Of a stretch of 64,000 bases of DNA, positions 27,669-38,552 are shown piece by piece. The translations under genes and the position numbers were made by a program. This stretch comes from an uncultured Hyphomicrobiales bacterium (lineage in GTDB: Bacteria; Pseudomonadota; Alphaproteobacteria; Rhizobiales; Devosiaceae). Every line of letters begins with the position of its first letter. Within the stretch, counting starts at the first letter, position 1. The stretch spans positions 18,088-82,087 of the forward strand of contig CAIMLX010000256.1 in assembly GCA_903842455.1 (NCBI GenBank), read 5' to 3'. The notes beneath the pieces are model-generated. The model searched no databases, had not been told where the DNA came from, and saw only the letters and a program-made list of their open reading frames with translations.

Positions 27669-28247
27669 ATGAAGGCGCGCGCTTGGGGGATCGTCGCTAT
27701 TCTTGTCGTGCAGGTGGCCTGCGCGACGTTCTTCGTCTCCGATATCCTGTCGTCCTATATCGGCCTCTCCACCGATCCTCTGCCTTGGGAACTCCGCGAA
27801 CTGATCGAGATCGGGGCGGCGGCCGGACTGGGGATCGGCGTCATTTTCGGGGCGGCTGCGCTGTGGAATGCCAATCGGCACCGGCATGCCGCCGAGGAAA
27901 AGCTGCGAATTGCCTCGATCGCCTTCGCCGACCTGCTGGCCCAGCGGTTCCGCGAATGGGGACTGACCCCGGCCGAAGCGGACGTTGCACTGTTTGCGAT
28001 CAAGGGACTGTCGACGGCCGAGATCGCTGCATTGCGCCAGACGTCCGAGGGCACCGTGAAGGCCCAGACAAACGCGATCTACCGCAAGGCTGGCGTCAGC
28101 GGCCGCCCGCAACTGCTGTCACTGTTCATCGACGAACTGATGCAGGGTGACAGCACGCTGAGACCGGGGTTGTCCCCGGCTGAACCCGCCTTGCTGACCG
28201 ACGAGACTGCACGGCCCCAGATGCTGACGCCGCCAGCCGCGCAGTAG
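27669..28247 (+). CDS. Membrane-anchored LuxR-type HTH regulator
   Basis: 192 aa. Two predicted transmembrane helices (GIVAILVVQVACATFFVSDI and IGAAAGLGIGVIFGAAALW) form an N-terminal membrane hairpin with a short periplasmic loop. The C-terminal half holds a GerE/LuxR helix-turn-helix (GLTPAEADVALFAIKGLSTA then EIAALRQTSEGTVKAQTNAI). No receiver or autoinducer domain is present. Close spacing to two secreted PepSY-like proteins suggests that it senses them or an envelope signal through the membrane. That link is inference. Confidence 0.85.
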   Translation: MKARAWGIVAILVVQVACATFFVSDILSSYIGLSTDPLPWELRELIEIGAAAGLGIGVIFGAAALWNANRHRHAAEEKLRIASIAFADLLAQRFREWGLTPAEADVALFAIKGLSTAEIAALRQTSEGTVKAQTNAIYRKAGVSGRPQLLSLFIDELMQGDSTLRPGLSPAEPALLTDETARPQMLTPPAAQ

Positions 28248-28249
28248 GC

Positions 28250-29143
28250 TCAGGCCACGGCCTTGCGCCGCCATTTCACCAGCCGGCCATCGATGAACAC
28301 GAGCCCGAAGAACACCACGAGGATGCCCAGCACGTGGGTGAACTCGAAGCGTTCGTGCAGCACCAGCACGCCGAGGAGGATGGCCGAGATCGGGGTGATG
28401 AAGGTGTTGAGCGACAGGTTGGTGGCGCCCACGCGCGGCAGCAGCCAGTAGACCAAGAGGAAGCTGAAGCTGGTCGAGAACACCGAGATCCCGATCAGCG
28501 CGGCCCAGGTTTCGGGCAGGGTGATGACCGGCATGCCCGAGAACAGCAGTGCCAGCGGCACCGAAACCAGCGCCGCGCCGGTCAGCGAGGCCGAGGCCAC
28601 GGCGAAGGGCTCGACCTTGCCGGCGAAGCGGCGCGCGTAGTTGAGGGTGAGCGCGTAGCAGCAGGTGGCGGCAAGCGCGGCGAGCAGCCCGACGACCTGC
28701 GCGCTGGCGCCCTGATCGAACGAGGGCAGGGCGAGGATCACCGCGCCGAAGAAGCCGATCAGCACGCCGACGACCTTGTTCCAGGTCGCCCGCTCGCCGC
28801 CCGGCCAACGCTGGGAGACGATCACCGTGGTCATCGGCGTCATGCCGTTGATGACGCCGACGATCGAGCTGGCGACGGTGAGTTCGGCGTAGGGGAAGAG
28901 CGCGAAGGGGATCGAGTAGTTGAGGATGCCGAGCAGCAGGAGCTGCGGATAGACCCGCCAGTCGGTGGGCAGCTTTTTGCGGGTGGCGAGGAACACCACC
29001 CAGCAGATGGCCGCTCCGATGCTGACGCGGCCGGCCGCTACCCAGAGCGGGCTGATCTCGCGAATCAGGATGGCGTTGAACAGGAACGAACAGCCCCAGA
29101 CGGCGCCGAGCAGGATGATCAGGGCCCAGTATTGCGGTTTCAT
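28250..29143 (-). CDS. EamA/DMT family transporter
   Basis: 297 aa from ATG 29143; the track ORF extends upstream without support. About ten transmembrane helices in two EamA repeats (WALIILLGAVWGCSFLFNAI; VVGLLAALAATCCYALTLNY; NLSLNTFITPISAILLGVLV). Drug/metabolite transporters of this type export amino acids or other metabolites; the substrate is unknown. It ends 2 bp from the LuxR-type gene stop, tail to tail. Confidence 0.93.
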   Translation of the reverse strand: MKPQYWALIILLGAVWGCSFLFNAILIREISPLWVAAGRVSIGAAICWVVFLATRKKLPTDWRVYPQLLLLGILNYSIPFALFPYAELTVASSIVGVINGMTPMTTVIVSQRWPGGERATWNKVVGVLIGFFGAVILALPSFDQGASAQVVGLLAALAATCCYALTLNYARRFAGKVEPFAVASASLTGAALVSVPLALLFSGMPVITLPETWAALIGISVFSTSFSFLLVYWLLPRVGATNLSLNTFITPISAILLGVLVLHERFEFTHVLGILVVFFGLVFIDGRLVKWRRKAVA

Positions 29144-29235
29144 GCGTCGGCGACTCCAGTGCGGCCGGACAGTGCAGCAGCGGACGTGCCGGGTCGAACC
29201 GATTTTGGCGATGGCGGTGATCGTTTCCGGTGATG

Positions 29236-29814
29236 CTACTTGCGCCACTGGTTGGCGCGTTCGCCCTTTGCCGCGAGGCTGGCGGTCTGCTCGATGCGCG
29301 CTGCGCGGGTTTCGGGGCGGCGGGCGAGGGTGATCCACTCGAGCGTCGCGCGGCGCGTCGACGGCGGAAAGCCCATGAAGTTCTGCTCGGCGCCCGGATG
29401 GCGCGAGAATGCTTCGGTGAGGTCGGGAGGCAGGGTCTCGGAGGACGCAGCGTCGAGCAGGGTCCAGGTGCCGCTGCGCTTTGCCTCCTCGATCCGCGCG
29501 AGGCCGGGAGCGGCCATCAGGCCGTCGGCGATCAGCCGCTCGATGCGGTCCTTGTTGACTTTCGACCAGCCGCTTTTCGGCTTGCGGGGAGATAGGCGCA
29601 GCATCGAGCGCGCCTCGTCGAGCAGGCGCGGCTGACTGTCGATCCAGCCGAAGCAGAGCACCTCATCGACGATGTCGCCATATGGAACATGCCAGGGGCT
29701 GGGCTTCTTGTAGGTGACCAGCCAGATGCTCTCGACCTGCCCGTGGTTGGCCGCGAGCCAGCCGCGCAACTCCGCGCGTGATCGAACCTCGACCTGTTCG
29801 TGCTCTGCCCCCAT
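29236..29814 (-). CDS. YdeI/OmpD-associated family protein
   Basis: 192 aa from ATG 29814 (MGAEHEQVEVRSRAELRGWL). ESIWLVTYKKPSPWHVPYGD then IVDEVLCFGWIDSQPRLLDE and LSPRKPKSGWSKVNKDRIER are the hallmark regions of the YdeI (bacteriocin-protection, DUF1801-neighbour) family. Soluble, function not established. It probably shares a transcript with the DMT gene 92 bp downstream. Confidence 0.88.
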   Translation of the reverse strand: MGAEHEQVEVRSRAELRGWLAANHGQVESIWLVTYKKPSPWHVPYGDIVDEVLCFGWIDSQPRLLDEARSMLRLSPRKPKSGWSKVNKDRIERLIADGLMAAPGLARIEEAKRSGTWTLLDAASSETLPPDLTEAFSRHPGAEQNFMGFPPSTRRATLEWITLARRPETRAARIEQTASLAAKGERANQWRK

Positions 29815-29932
29815 GCGCGAACGATACCCATTTCGGGCAGGTCGCAAAAATCACATTCGCGCCGTGGCCTCGTCGGCAGGGGACAGTTCAAAATGCCTCG
29901 CATACCGCGTACGAACGAGGTCGGAGGCAAGC

Positions 29933-30796
29933 ATGAACCTGAGCGATATCGTTGACCGCGACGCCGCGCCCGAGCCCTGGGCCGAGGGTGACAATATCCC
30001 GTGGAACGAGCCGGGGTTCAGTGCGCGGATGCTCAGGGAGCATCTGAGCCAGGGGCACGATCTGGCGTCGCGCCGGAGCGAGACGATCGCGCGGCATGCG
30101 GACTGGATCGCGCGTGAGGTGCTCGGGCCGGCGCCGGCGCGGCTGCTGGACCTTGGCTGCGGTCCGGGGCTCTACCTGCAGAAGCTTGCGGCGATTGGGT
30201 ACCGGTGCCGAGGGATCGACTTCTCACCGGCGTCGATCGCGTCTGCCCGCAGCCAAGCAGCCGGTGCCGGACTATCGATCGACTATGAGGAGGCGGACCT
30301 GCGGGTCGCCGGGTTCGGGCCGGATGAGGAATTCGATGCGGTGACGCTGATTTTCGGCGAGCTCAACGTCTTCACGCCCGACGCCGCCCGGGACATCCTG
30401 CGCAGGGCGTGTCGCGCGCTCAAGCCGGGAGGACGGCTGCTGCTCGAGCCGGCCACGCAGGCGGCGGTGCGAAAGATGGGCTCGGAGGCGCCGGCCTGGT
30501 GGTCGGCGCAATCGGGGCTGTTCGGAGACCGGCCGCACCTGATGCTGGTGGAGTCCTTCTGGGACGAGGCGCGGCAGGCGGCGACGAAGCGGTACTACCG
30601 GATCGAGACGGAGACCGGTGCAGTCACCCGCTGGGCCAGTTCGCAGCAAGCCTACACGGAGGCCGAATACAGCGCGCTTCTTGAGGAATGCGGGTTCGGG
30701 GAAATGCGGTTCTACCCGGCGCTGGCTTCGGCGGAAGCCAGTGACTTCTGCGCGATCGTGGCGGAGGCGCGGGGGACGTGGGCTCAGCCCTCGTAA
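29933..30796 (+). CDS. Class I SAM-dependent methyltransferase
   Basis: 287 aa from ATG 29933, with GGAGG 8 bp upstream. Motif I LLDLGCGPGLYLQKLA, motif II-like GIDFSPASIASA, and LKPGGRLLLEP (post-III) show a standard methyltransferase fold. An N-terminal ~70-residue segment (EPWAEGDNIPWNEPGFSARM) is shared by a subgroup of small-molecule methyltransferases. Its last 13 bp overlap purN convergently. The substrate is unknown. Confidence 0.9.
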   Translation: MNLSDIVDRDAAPEPWAEGDNIPWNEPGFSARMLREHLSQGHDLASRRSETIARHADWIAREVLGPAPARLLDLGCGPGLYLQKLAAIGYRCRGIDFSPASIASARSQAAGAGLSIDYEEADLRVAGFGPDEEFDAVTLIFGELNVFTPDAARDILRRACRALKPGGRLLLEPATQAAVRKMGSEAPAWWSAQSGLFGDRPHLMLVESFWDEARQAATKRYYRIETETGAVTRWASSQQAYTEAEYSALLEECGFGEMRFYPALASAEASDFCAIVAEARGTWAQPS

Positions 30797-31374
30797 ATCA
30801 CGTCGCCGCGCGCCAGCATGGCGAGGGCTTCGGGGTAGATGCGGTGTTCTTCAATGAGGACGCGGGCGGCCAGCGTTTCTGCCGTGTCACCGGGGAGGAC
30901 GGGGACGCGGGCCTGGAGGATGGCAGGGCCCTCGTCCATGCCGGGGGTGACGAAGTGGACGGTGCAGCCGTGTTCTTTCACGCCGTCCTTGAGCGCCTGC
31001 TCGTGGGTGTGGAGGCCCTTGTGCAGCGGCAGCAGGGAAGGGTGGATGTTGATCATCTTCCCCGCCCATTTCCTGGTGAACTCGGGGGTGAGGAGGCGCA
31101 TGAAGCCGGCGAGCGCGATATAATCGGGGCGCCAGAGCTTCAGCACGTCGCCGATGGCCAGTTCGAAGCCGATGCGGCTGGGGTAATCCTTGTGCCAGCG
31201 CCAGGCGGTGGGGATGTTATAGGTGGCGGCCGTGGCGAGACCGGGGGCGTCGGGCTTGTTGGCGAACACGCCGACGATCTGCGCCGGATAGTTCGGATCA
31301 CGGGCGGCTTCGATCAGCGCGGTCATGTTGGAGCCGCGACCGGAAATCAGGATGGCGACGCGTTTCCTGCTCAC
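30784..31374 (-). CDS. purN: Phosphoribosylglycinamide formyltransferase
   Basis: 196 aa from GTG 31374, which overlaps the purM stop by 4 bp (GTGA). The track hides it inside a longer read-through [20 protein letters not shown] (phosphate site), [20 protein letters not shown] with the catalytic Asn and His, and [15 protein letters not shown] with the catalytic Asp are intact. It performs the third step of purine synthesis with 10-formyl-THF. Confidence 0.97.
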   Translation of the reverse strand: MSRKRVAILISGRGSNMTALIEAARDPNYPAQIVGVFANKPDAPGLATAATYNIPTAWRWHKDYPSRIGFELAIGDVLKLWRPDYIALAGFMRLLTPEFTRKWAGKMINIHPSLLPLHKGLHTHEQALKDGVKEHGCTVHFVTPGMDEGPAILQARVPVLPGDTAETLAARVLIEEHRIYPEALAMLARGDVIYEG

Positions 31375-32447
31375 AGTGCCAGCGCGCCCCTGAAAGTGAC
31401 GGGTTCGCCGGTGCGTTCGGTGAGGCTGCCAACGATGGTGGCCGTCTCGCCGGCCGCGTTGAGATGGGCGACGAGGCCCTCGGCATCCTCGGGAGCGACG
31501 GCGCAGAGCATGCCGACGCCGCAGTTGAAGGTGCGGAGCATCTCGCGCTGGTCCATGCCGCCGACGCGCGCCAGCCAGGCGAACACGGTCGGCACCATGA
31601 CCTGCGACAGGTCGATATCGGCGGCCAGCGTGTCCGGCAGGACGCGCGGGATGTTGTCGATGAAGCCGCCGCCGGTGATGTGGGCGAGGGCCTTGATGCC
31701 GATGCTCGCCTTCAGCGCCGAGAGCAGCGGCTTGACGTAGATGCGGGTAGGGGTGAGCAGGGCCTCGGAAAGGGTAACGCCCGGCTGGAACGGCGCTTCG
31801 AGATACCAGTCGACGCCGGAAATCTCGACGATCTTGCGGACCAGCGAATAGCCGTTGGAGTGGACGCCGGAGGAGGCGATGGCGACCAGGACGTCGCCCG
31901 CGGCGATATCGGCGCGGGGTAGGAGGGTGCCGCGCTCGGCGGCGCCGACGGCGAACCCCGCGAGGTCGTAGTCCTTGCCATGGTACATGCCCGGCATCTC
32001 GGCGGTCTCGCCGCCGATCAGCGCGCAGCCGGCAATGCGGCAACCTTCGGCGATGCCTTCGACGATGGCGGTGCCGTTCGCCACATCGAGCTTGCCGGTG
32101 GCGAAGTAGTCGAGGAAGAACAGCGGCTCGGCGCCCTGCACGATGATGTCGTTGACACACATCGCCACCAGGTCCTGCCCGATGGTGCGATGGTTGCCGG
32201 TATCGATGGCGATCTTGAGCTTGGTACCGACCCCGTCATTGGCCGCGACGAGGATCGGATCGACGAAACCAGCCGCCTTGAGGTCGAACAGGCCACCGAA
32301 ACCACCGATCTCGGCGTCGGCTCCGGGGCGTCGCGTGGAACGAACCGCAGGCTTGATCGCTTCCACAAGGGCGTTGCCTGCATCGATGTCGACGCCCGCC
32401 TGCTTGTATGACAGACCGTTTGGTGGCAGATTCTGCGCGTCGGACAT
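31371..32447 (-). CDS. purM: Phosphoribosylformylglycinamidine cyclo-ligase
   Basis: 358 aa. [59 protein letters not shown] and [13 protein letters not shown] are PurM (AIR synthetase) motifs. It makes AIR in purine synthesis and is coupled to purN by overlap. The 99-bp gap upstream is divergent to the perM-like gene; no purine operator was recognised. Confidence 0.97.
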   Translation of the reverse strand: MSDAQNLPPNGLSYKQAGVDIDAGNALVEAIKPAVRSTRRPGADAEIGGFGGLFDLKAAGFVDPILVAANDGVGTKLKIAIDTGNHRTIGQDLVAMCVNDIIVQGAEPLFFLDYFATGKLDVANGTAIVEGIAEGCRIAGCALIGGETAEMPGMYHGKDYDLAGFAVGAAERGTLLPRADIAAGDVLVAIASSGVHSNGYSLVRKIVEISGVDWYLEAPFQPGVTLSEALLTPTRIYVKPLLSALKASIGIKALAHITGGGFIDNIPRVLPDTLAADIDLSQVMVPTVFAWLARVGGMDQREMLRTFNCGVGMLCAVAPEDAEGLVAHLNAAGETATIVGSLTERTGEPVTFRGALAL

Positions 32448-32546
32448 GGGCTTAGCCAGGTTTCCTTCGGGGACCGCTCAATAGGGTCAAATGCGACTGT
32501 CGGAACTTTGCGGCGCTGATAGCCGCTCCACCTTACTCGCGCAAGC

Positions 32547-33758
32547 ATGGCACGGTCGATGAGCCTTAGAAACCAAGTGCTGATCTGGGTGGGGATGTTC
32601 CTCTCCGCCATCCTGCTGCTGTGGGTGTTCCGCTCCATCCTGCTGCCCTTCGTGGTGGGGCTGGCGCTGGCTTACCTGCTCAATCCGGTCGTCAACTGGC
32701 TGCAGAAGATCCGTGTCAGCCGTCCCTGGGCATCGATGATCGTGCTGACTCTGGTGTTTGGGCTGATCATCAGCCTGTTCCTGGCGTTCGTGCCGCTGGT
32801 GCTGCAACAGATCCTGGGCCTGACCGGCCGGCTGCCGGGCTACATCTCGGACCTGCAGGGGCTGCTGCAGCAATGGGCGCCGCAGTTCAACGAATGGCTG
32901 GGGCCGGAGCGGGCGCAGCAGCTCGAGGGCAGCCTCGCCGACCTGATCGGCCGCGGCGTGGAACTGGTGGGCACGGTGACGGCAGGACTGGCGGCGAGCG
33001 GGCTCACGGTCCTCAACACCATTGCCGTGCTGTTCATCACCCCGGTGGTGGCGTTCTACCTCCTTGTCGACTGGGAGGGAATGATGCGGAAGGCGGACGA
33101 TCTGCTGCCGCGCCAGTACCAGACCGAAATTCGCGGGGTGATCCGGGAGATCGACCAGGCGATGGCCGGCGTGATCCGCGGGCAGGGCGGCGTGATCCTG
33201 GTGCTCTGCGTCTACTATACGACCGCCCTGACTGTGACGGGCCTCAACTTCGGCCTCGCCATCGGGCTGATCGGCGGGCTGCTCAGTTTTGTCCCCTATG
33301 TCGGGTTCCTGACTGGCTTTGCCCTGTCGATGACGGTGGCGCTGGTGCAGTTCTGGCCCGACCAGTGGGTATTCATCCTGATCGTGTTCGGCATCTACAT
33401 GGTAGGGCAGTTCCTCGAGGCCAACATTCTCTATCCCAAGCTCGTCGGGCAGAGCATCAACATCAACCCGGTGTGGCTGATGTTCGCGCTGTTTGCCTTC
33501 GCACTGCTGTTCGGCTTCGTCGGCCTGCTGCTGGCGGTGCCGCTGGCGGCGATCTCCGGCGTGCTGACGCGATACGCCATCCAGAAGTACCAGGGGTCGA
33601 GCCTGTATCTGGGCGCGGACGACGGGTTGATCCTTACTGCCGCGCCGCCCGGTGGCGTCACCGCTGCCGATGGCGTTTCGGTGATCGCGACCGAGGCCAC
33701 GTCGACCGGCGTGGCCAAGCCGACCCGGCCGCGCCGCCGGCGCACGACGGTGAAATGA
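32547..33758 (+). CDS. AI-2E family transporter (PerM-like)
   Basis: 403 aa, about seven to eight membrane helices (LIWVGMFLSAILLLWVFRSI; FVVGLALAYLLNPVVNWLQK; FALLFGFVGLLLAVPLAAIS). The PF01594 signature is clear, with a basic Pro/Arg C-terminal tail. The family includes E. coli TqsA and PerM; transport activity of this subgroup is not established. Its stop overlaps the hdaA start by 4 bp. Confidence 0.92.
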   Translation: MARSMSLRNQVLIWVGMFLSAILLLWVFRSILLPFVVGLALAYLLNPVVNWLQKIRVSRPWASMIVLTLVFGLIISLFLAFVPLVLQQILGLTGRLPGYISDLQGLLQQWAPQFNEWLGPERAQQLEGSLADLIGRGVELVGTVTAGLAASGLTVLNTIAVLFITPVVAFYLLVDWEGMMRKADDLLPRQYQTEIRGVIREIDQAMAGVIRGQGGVILVLCVYYTTALTVTGLNFGLAIGLIGGLLSFVPYVGFLTGFALSMTVALVQFWPDQWVFILIVFGIYMVGQFLEANILYPKLVGQSININPVWLMFALFAFALLFGFVGLLLAVPLAAISGVLTRYAIQKYQGSSLYLGADDGLILTAAPPGGVTAADGVSVIATEATSTGVAKPTRPRRRRTTVK

Positions 33759-34504
33759 GCGCTCCCTTCGCTGCGCCCGACCGACGCGGCCAGCTGGCGC
33801 TGGAACTGGGCCACGAAGTGTCGCATGCCGAGGCCGACTTCATCGTCGGTGACGGCAACCGGCTGGCCTATGCCCACGTGTCGGCATGGCCGGACTGGGC
33901 CGGGCCGCTGACGCTGATCGAAGGTCCGGCGGGTGTCGGCAAGTCGCACCTGGCGCGGATCTGGGCCGAGCGGGCGGCGGCGGGATACGCGGAGCCCGAC
34001 AGCGCCGAGGAGCTGTCCCGTGCCGGCGGGATGGCGCCGCTGGTGGTGGAGGATGTCGAGCGGGCGGGTTTCGAGGAGGCGGCGCTGTTCCACCTCCTGA
34101 ACCAGTCGATGCGCGACCGGCGGCCACTGCTGCTGACCGCCAGGGAGCCGGTTGCCAACTGGCCGTTCACCACCGATGATCTGAAGTCGCGGGCCCGGCT
34201 CGCGGCCCGTTTCGGCATGGCGTTGAGCGACGACATTCAATTGTCACAGATGTTTGTGAAGCTGTTCCAGGACCGTCAGGTGACGGTCGATCCCCGAACC
34301 ATCGGCTACCTGGTAGCGCGAATGGAGCGCTCGCCGGCCGAGGCCGTTGCCCTTGCCGAAATCATGGACAGGCTGGCGCTCGAGCGCGGAGTGGCCATTG
34401 GGCGCGGCATTGCCGCCGAGGCCCTGGCCCGGCGCGGCGCTGCGGCCGCCAGCGATCAGATGAAACTGAATTTCGAGGGGCCGGAAGGCGACCATGATGA
34501 ATGA
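33755..34504 (+). CDS. hdaA: DnaA-related regulatory inactivation protein HdaA
   Basis: 249 aa from ATG 33755; the track buries it in a fused ORF. An N-terminal clamp-binding-like QLALEL, a P-loop [12 protein letters not shown], Walker B-like [10 protein letters not shown] and a sensor region with [10 protein letters not shown] and [15 protein letters not shown]. HdaA with the beta clamp promotes hydrolysis of DnaA-bound ATP and so limits re-initiation. Its neighbours perM-like and ppk are the usual alphaproteobacterial ones, and it overlaps both. Confidence 0.9.
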   Translation: MSAPFAAPDRRGQLALELGHEVSHAEADFIVGDGNRLAYAHVSAWPDWAGPLTLIEGPAGVGKSHLARIWAERAAAGYAEPDSAEELSRAGGMAPLVVEDVERAGFEEAALFHLLNQSMRDRRPLLLTAREPVANWPFTTDDLKSRARLAARFGMALSDDIQLSQMFVKLFQDRQVTVDPRTIGYLVARMERSPAEAVALAEIMDRLALERGVAIGRGIAAEALARRGAAAASDQMKLNFEGPEGDHDE

Positions 34505-36668
34505 GATGAGCGACATCGCCGACGCCAGCGCACTTGCCCCCGACGCACAGGAGCTGCGGCAGAGCCCCGCGCGGTTTGTCAACCGCGAGGTCAGCTGGCT
34601 GCAGTTCAACATGCGCGTGCTGGAAGAGGCCGGAAACAAGCTGCATCCGCTGCTCGAGCGGCTGCGCTTCGTGTCGATCTCCGCCAACAACCTCGACGAG
34701 TTCTTCATGGTGCGCGTCGCGGGCCTCAAGGGCCAGCAGCGTGCCGGAATGACCAAGCTGAGCGCCGACGGACTGACGCCGATCGAGCAGCTCGACGAGA
34801 TCGCGAACCTCGCCCAGCACCTGCACCTCGAGCAGCAGGACCACTGGCAGCAGCTACGCGAGGAGCTGTTCGCGGCCAACGTGGTGATCCATGAGGTCGA
34901 CGACCTGAGCTCCGACCAGGTGACGTACCTCCAGAAGCTGTTCCGCGAGGAAATCTTCCCGGTGCTGACGCCGATCGCGGTCGATCCGGCGCACCCGTTT
35001 CCGTTCATCCCGAACCTGGGGTTCACGCTCGCCTTCGAGATGGTGCGGCCGGGGACGACGCAGACGCTGACGGCCCTCGTTCGCGTGCCGTCCAATCTCG
35101 ACCGGTTCGTGACGCTGCCCAAGGACCTGACGCTCGAATCCCGCGTCGAGGTGGTGACCATCGACACGATGATCAACCTGTTCATCGGCAAGATGTTTCC
35201 CGGCTACGAGGTCACCGGGGCAGGGTCGTTCCGCATCATCCGCGACACCGAGATCGAAATCGACGACGAGGCTGCCGACCTGGTGGTGGAGTTCGAATCC
35301 GCGCTGCGACAGCGCCGCCGTGGCCAGGTGATCCGGCTCGAGATCGAAAAGAAGATGCCGCGCGCACTGCGCCGCCACATCTCCGAGCGGCTGGGCGTCT
35401 CGCCGACCGAAACCTTCGAGGTCGATGGGTTCCTCGGGCTCGCCGACGCCAGCAAGATCTGCGACATCGACCGCGCCGACCTGAAGTTCCCACCCTACAT
35501 GCCGCGCCATCCCGAGCGGGTGCGCGACTACAACGGCGATATCTTCGCCGCAGTGCGGGCCAAGGACCTGCTGGTGCACCACCCGTTCGAAAGCTTCGAC
35601 GTGGTGGCGCAATTCCTGCAGCAGGCGGCGCGTGACCCCGACGTGGTGGCGATAAAGCAGACGCTCTACCGCACCTCCCGCGACAGCCCGATCGTCAAGG
35701 CACTGGTGCAGGCGGCCGAGGCTGGCAAGTCGGTGACGGCGCTGGTGGAGCTGAAGGCGCGCTTCGACGAGGAGGCGAACATCCGCTGGGCCCGCGACCT
35801 CGAGCGCGCCGGCGCGCAGGTGGTGTTCGGCTTCATCGAGCTGAAGACCCACGCCAAGATGAGCCAGGTGGTGCGCCGCGAGAACGGCAAGCTGGTGAGC
35901 TACTGCCACCTGGGGACCGGCAACTACCATCCGATCACGGCCAAGATCTACACCGACCTCAGCTTCTTTACCGTCGACCCGGCGATCACCCGCGACGTGA
36001 GCCGGGTGTTCAACTTCATCACCGGCTATGCGCGGCCCGCCGAGATGGAGGCGCTGGCCTTTTCGCCGGTGACGCTGCGTCAGACCCTGCTCGACAGCAT
36101 AGCTGCCGAAGTGACGCATGCCGAAGAGGGGCGACCGGCCAATATCTGGCTGAAGATGAACGCGCTTGTCGATCCGGCCATCATCGACGCGCTCTACGAT
36201 GCATCCGCCAAGGGCGTGAAGATCGAGCTGCTGGTGCGCGGCATCTGCTGCCTGCGGCCCGGCATACCGGGGTTCTCGGAGAATATCCGGGTGCGCTCGC
36301 TGGTCGGCAGGTTCCTCGAACACTCGCGCATCTTCTGCTTTGGCAACGGCGAGGCACTGCCCTCGCGGCGCGCGAAGGTGTGGATGAGTTCGGCCGACGT
36401 CATGCAGCGCAACCTCGACTGGCGAGTCGAGGTGATGGTTCCCATCCTCAACAAGACCGTGCATAAGCAGATTCTGGACCGGATGATGGTCAACTACCTC
36501 AAGGACAACCAGCAGAGCTGGGAGGTGTTGCCCGACGGAAGCTCGGACCGGGTGCGACTCAGGGAGGGCGAAGAGCCCTTCAGCGCGCATGATTACTTCA
36601 TGACCAATGCGAGCCTGTCTGGACGCGGCAGCGCCTTGCAAAGGGACACCGAGGATAGCGACGATTGA
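34494..36668 (+). CDS. ppk: Polyphosphate kinase 1
   Basis: 724 aa. N domain [20 protein letters not shown], head domain, and catalytic C domains with the phospho-histidine in [16 protein letters not shown] (about residue 452) and [19 protein letters not shown]. It makes polyphosphate from ATP reversibly. It starts 11 bp inside hdaA and its stop overlaps ppx, so hdaA, ppk and ppx are translated together. Confidence 0.97.
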   Translation: MMNEMSDIADASALAPDAQELRQSPARFVNREVSWLQFNMRVLEEAGNKLHPLLERLRFVSISANNLDEFFMVRVAGLKGQQRAGMTKLSADGLTPIEQLDEIANLAQHLHLEQQDHWQQLREELFAANVVIHEVDDLSSDQVTYLQKLFREEIFPVLTPIAVDPAHPFPFIPNLGFTLAFEMVRPGTTQTLTALVRVPSNLDRFVTLPKDLTLESRVEVVTIDTMINLFIGKMFPGYEVTGAGSFRIIRDTEIEIDDEAADLVVEFESALRQRRRGQVIRLEIEKKMPRALRRHISERLGVSPTETFEVDGFLGLADASKICDIDRADLKFPPYMPRHPERVRDYNGDIFAAVRAKDLLVHHPFESFDVVAQFLQQAARDPDVVAIKQTLYRTSRDSPIVKALVQAAEAGKSVTALVELKARFDEEANIRWARDLERAGAQVVFGFIELKTHAKMSQVVRRENGKLVSYCHLGTGNYHPITAKIYTDLSFFTVDPAITRDVSRVFNFITGYARPAEMEALAFSPVTLRQTLLDSIAAEVTHAEEGRPANIWLKMNALVDPAIIDALYDASAKGVKIELLVRGICCLRPGIPGFSENIRVRSLVGRFLEHSRIFCFGNGEALPSRRAKVWMSSADVMQRNLDWRVEVMVPILNKTVHKQILDRMMVNYLKDNQQSWEVLPDGSSDRVRLREGEEPFSAHDYFMTNASLSGRGSALQRDTEDSDD

Positions 36669-38206
36669 ACCAATACTGGGGCGTTGACGCCGACCCCACC
36701 GCACAGGGCCGCATCAAGGGTGCGCGTCCGGTGGCGGTGCTCGATATCGGCTCGAACTCCGTGCGTCTGGTTGTGTATGAGCGGCATGCCCGCTCGCTGA
36801 CCCCGCTGTACAACGAGAAATCTGCCTGCGCGCTGGGCCGTGGCCTCGCGCAGACCGGCAAGATTGCCTACGAGAACATCGACCGGGCGCTGACCGCAAT
36901 CCAGCGGTTCGCGCTGGTATGCAAGCTGATGCGGGTGGGCAAGATCCACGTGCTCGCCACCTCGGCGGTGCGCGAGGCGTCGAACTCGAAGTCCTTTGTC
37001 GATGCCGTCGAAACGACGATGGGGGCACCCGTCAATGTGCTGAGCGGCGAGGCAGAGGCGCATTTCGCGGCACTGGGCGCGATCTCAGGGATGCCGGATT
37101 TTACCGGCGTGGTGGGTGACCTCGGCGGTGGCAGCCTGGAGCTTTCGCCGATCGCCTCGGGTCACGACGAAACGGGCGAGACGCACGAACTCGGCGTCAT
37201 CCGCATGCAGGACGACGCCGCCAATTCACCACCCAAGGCCCAGGTGCTTGCCGCCAAGCGGCTGAAGAAATCGAAGCTGCTGCGCGGGCAGGGCGGCGCC
37301 TTCTGCGCCATCGGCGGAACATGGCGCTCGCTCGCCAAGATTCACCAGGTGCTGCGCGGCTATCCGCTTCACATGGTGCAGCACTACACGGTCAAGGCGC
37401 CGGACATGCTGAAGCTGTGCGAGGACATCGTCGAGGCGGTGGCGGCGGGCAAGCCCTATGTCGGATCGGAACATGCGAGTTCCGGCCGGCGCGACCTGGT
37501 GCCTTACGGCGCGGCCGCGATGATCGAGGTGCTGAAGGCGGGGAAGTTCGACACGGTGGTGTTCTCGGCGATGGGCGTGCGCGAAGGCTACCTCTACGGC
37601 CTGCTCGATGACGCCGAACGCAGCGTCGACCCGCTGATCCAGATGGCGACCGACGTGAACACCCTGCGCTCGCGGGCGCCTGGCCACGCCGACGACCTCA
37701 TCGGCTTCACCTCGGCCTTCCTCGACGCCATCGGCATCGCCGAGACGCCCGAAGAGACGCGGTTGCGCAAGGTGGCCTGCTACCTCGCCGATATCGGCTG
37801 GCGCGGTCATCCGGATTACCGCGGCGAGCAGGCGGTGGACATGGTGGCCTACAGCTCGGCGACCGGTGTGGATCATGCCGGCCGGGCGTTCCTCGCGGAG
37901 GTGCTGGCGGTGCGCTACATGGGGCTGAAGCACAAGTCGCTGAGCACCGAACTGATGGCGCTCGGCGGTCCGGCGGTGAGCTACCGGGCGCGGCTGATCG
38001 GGGCGGCGTTCCGCGTCGGCTACCCGATGTCGGCCGCCATGCCCGGCGTGCTGCCGCGCACCGGCTTTTCGGTGGAGAAGGGGGCGCTGAAGCTGCACCT
38101 GCCCGCCGACCTCGCCTTCCTCGACGGCGAACACCTGCGGGCGCGGCTGGAACAACTGGCCGGCGTGGCGGTGATCAAGGCGACCGAAGTGGTGGTCGCG
38201 GGATAG
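36665..38206 (+). CDS. ppx: Exopolyphosphatase / guanosine pentaphosphate phosphohydrolase
   Basis: 513 aa, TTG start overlapping the ppk stop. The ASKHA fold shows [19 protein letters not shown], a phosphate loop [10 protein letters not shown], and a C-terminal HD-like helical region. Ppx removes terminal phosphate from polyphosphate and many homologues also hydrolyse pppGpp. The pairing with ppk indicates balanced polyphosphate turnover. Its tail overlaps the convergent HEPN gene by 32 bp. Confidence 0.94.
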   Translation: MNQYWGVDADPTAQGRIKGARPVAVLDIGSNSVRLVVYERHARSLTPLYNEKSACALGRGLAQTGKIAYENIDRALTAIQRFALVCKLMRVGKIHVLATSAVREASNSKSFVDAVETTMGAPVNVLSGEAEAHFAALGAISGMPDFTGVVGDLGGGSLELSPIASGHDETGETHELGVIRMQDDAANSPPKAQVLAAKRLKKSKLLRGQGGAFCAIGGTWRSLAKIHQVLRGYPLHMVQHYTVKAPDMLKLCEDIVEAVAAGKPYVGSEHASSGRRDLVPYGAAAMIEVLKAGKFDTVVFSAMGVREGYLYGLLDDAERSVDPLIQMATDVNTLRSRAPGHADDLIGFTSAFLDAIGIAETPEETRLRKVACYLADIGWRGHPDYRGEQAVDMVAYSSATGVDHAGRAFLAEVLAVRYMGLKHKSLSTELMALGGPAVSYRARLIGAAFRVGYPMSAAMPGVLPRTGFSVEKGALKLHLPADLAFLDGEHLRARLEQLAGVAVIKATEVVVAG

Positions 38207-38552
38207 GGCCGTGTGCCGCGATCATGGCGTCGATGGCGGCTTCGAGGGGATCGAAGTGATCGGTGTAGATTCGCCAGAGGATCGGGTACTCCACCAGGTG
38301 GTAGGTGTGCCGAAGGATGTTGCCGATGTTTCGCACGTCGTGCCACGGAACCTCGGGTCCCAAATCCTTCTGCCAAGCCTCTGGCAGATGTCTTGATGCT
38401 TCGCTGAGAATCTCCAGCTGTCGCTCGAAGGCCGAGCGGATCAGGACATCCGACACCATCCGATCGTAGGTGACACCGTGAAGGATGGTTCTGACATCCA
38501 GAATCGCGAGCTTGATGTGCTCCGCCCTGAACAGGGCGCGCTCGGTACTCAA
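38175..38552 (-). CDS. HepT-like HEPN protein (DUF86), toxin candidate
   Basis: 125 aa from TTG 38552, which overlaps the nucleotidyltransferase stop by 4 bp; the track ATG lies inside the partner gene. All-helical HEPN protein ending with the region PWHDVRNIGNILRHTYHLVE. The family RNase motif RxxxxHxY is present only in part: LRHTY keeps H and Y, but the Arg four residues before His is Gly, with Arg-Asn shifted upstream. HepT toxins are RNases or are AMPylated by their MntA partner. Activity here is uncertain. Confidence 0.83.
   Translation of the reverse strand: MSTERALFRAEHIKLAILDVRTILHGVTYDRMVSDVLIRSAFERQLEILSEASRHLPEAWQKDLGPEVPWHDVRNIGNILRHTYHLVEYPILWRIYTDHFDPLEAAIDAMIAAHGPIPRPPLRSP

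Noticed and set aside
30784-32160. 458-aa track ORF on the minus strand
   Set aside because: The N-terminal part is a shadow of purM in another frame; the real gene is purN from 31374.
32621-34504. 627-aa track ORF on the plus strand
   Set aside because: Its first part is an out-of-frame shadow of the perM-like gene; only the part from 33755 is real (hdaA).
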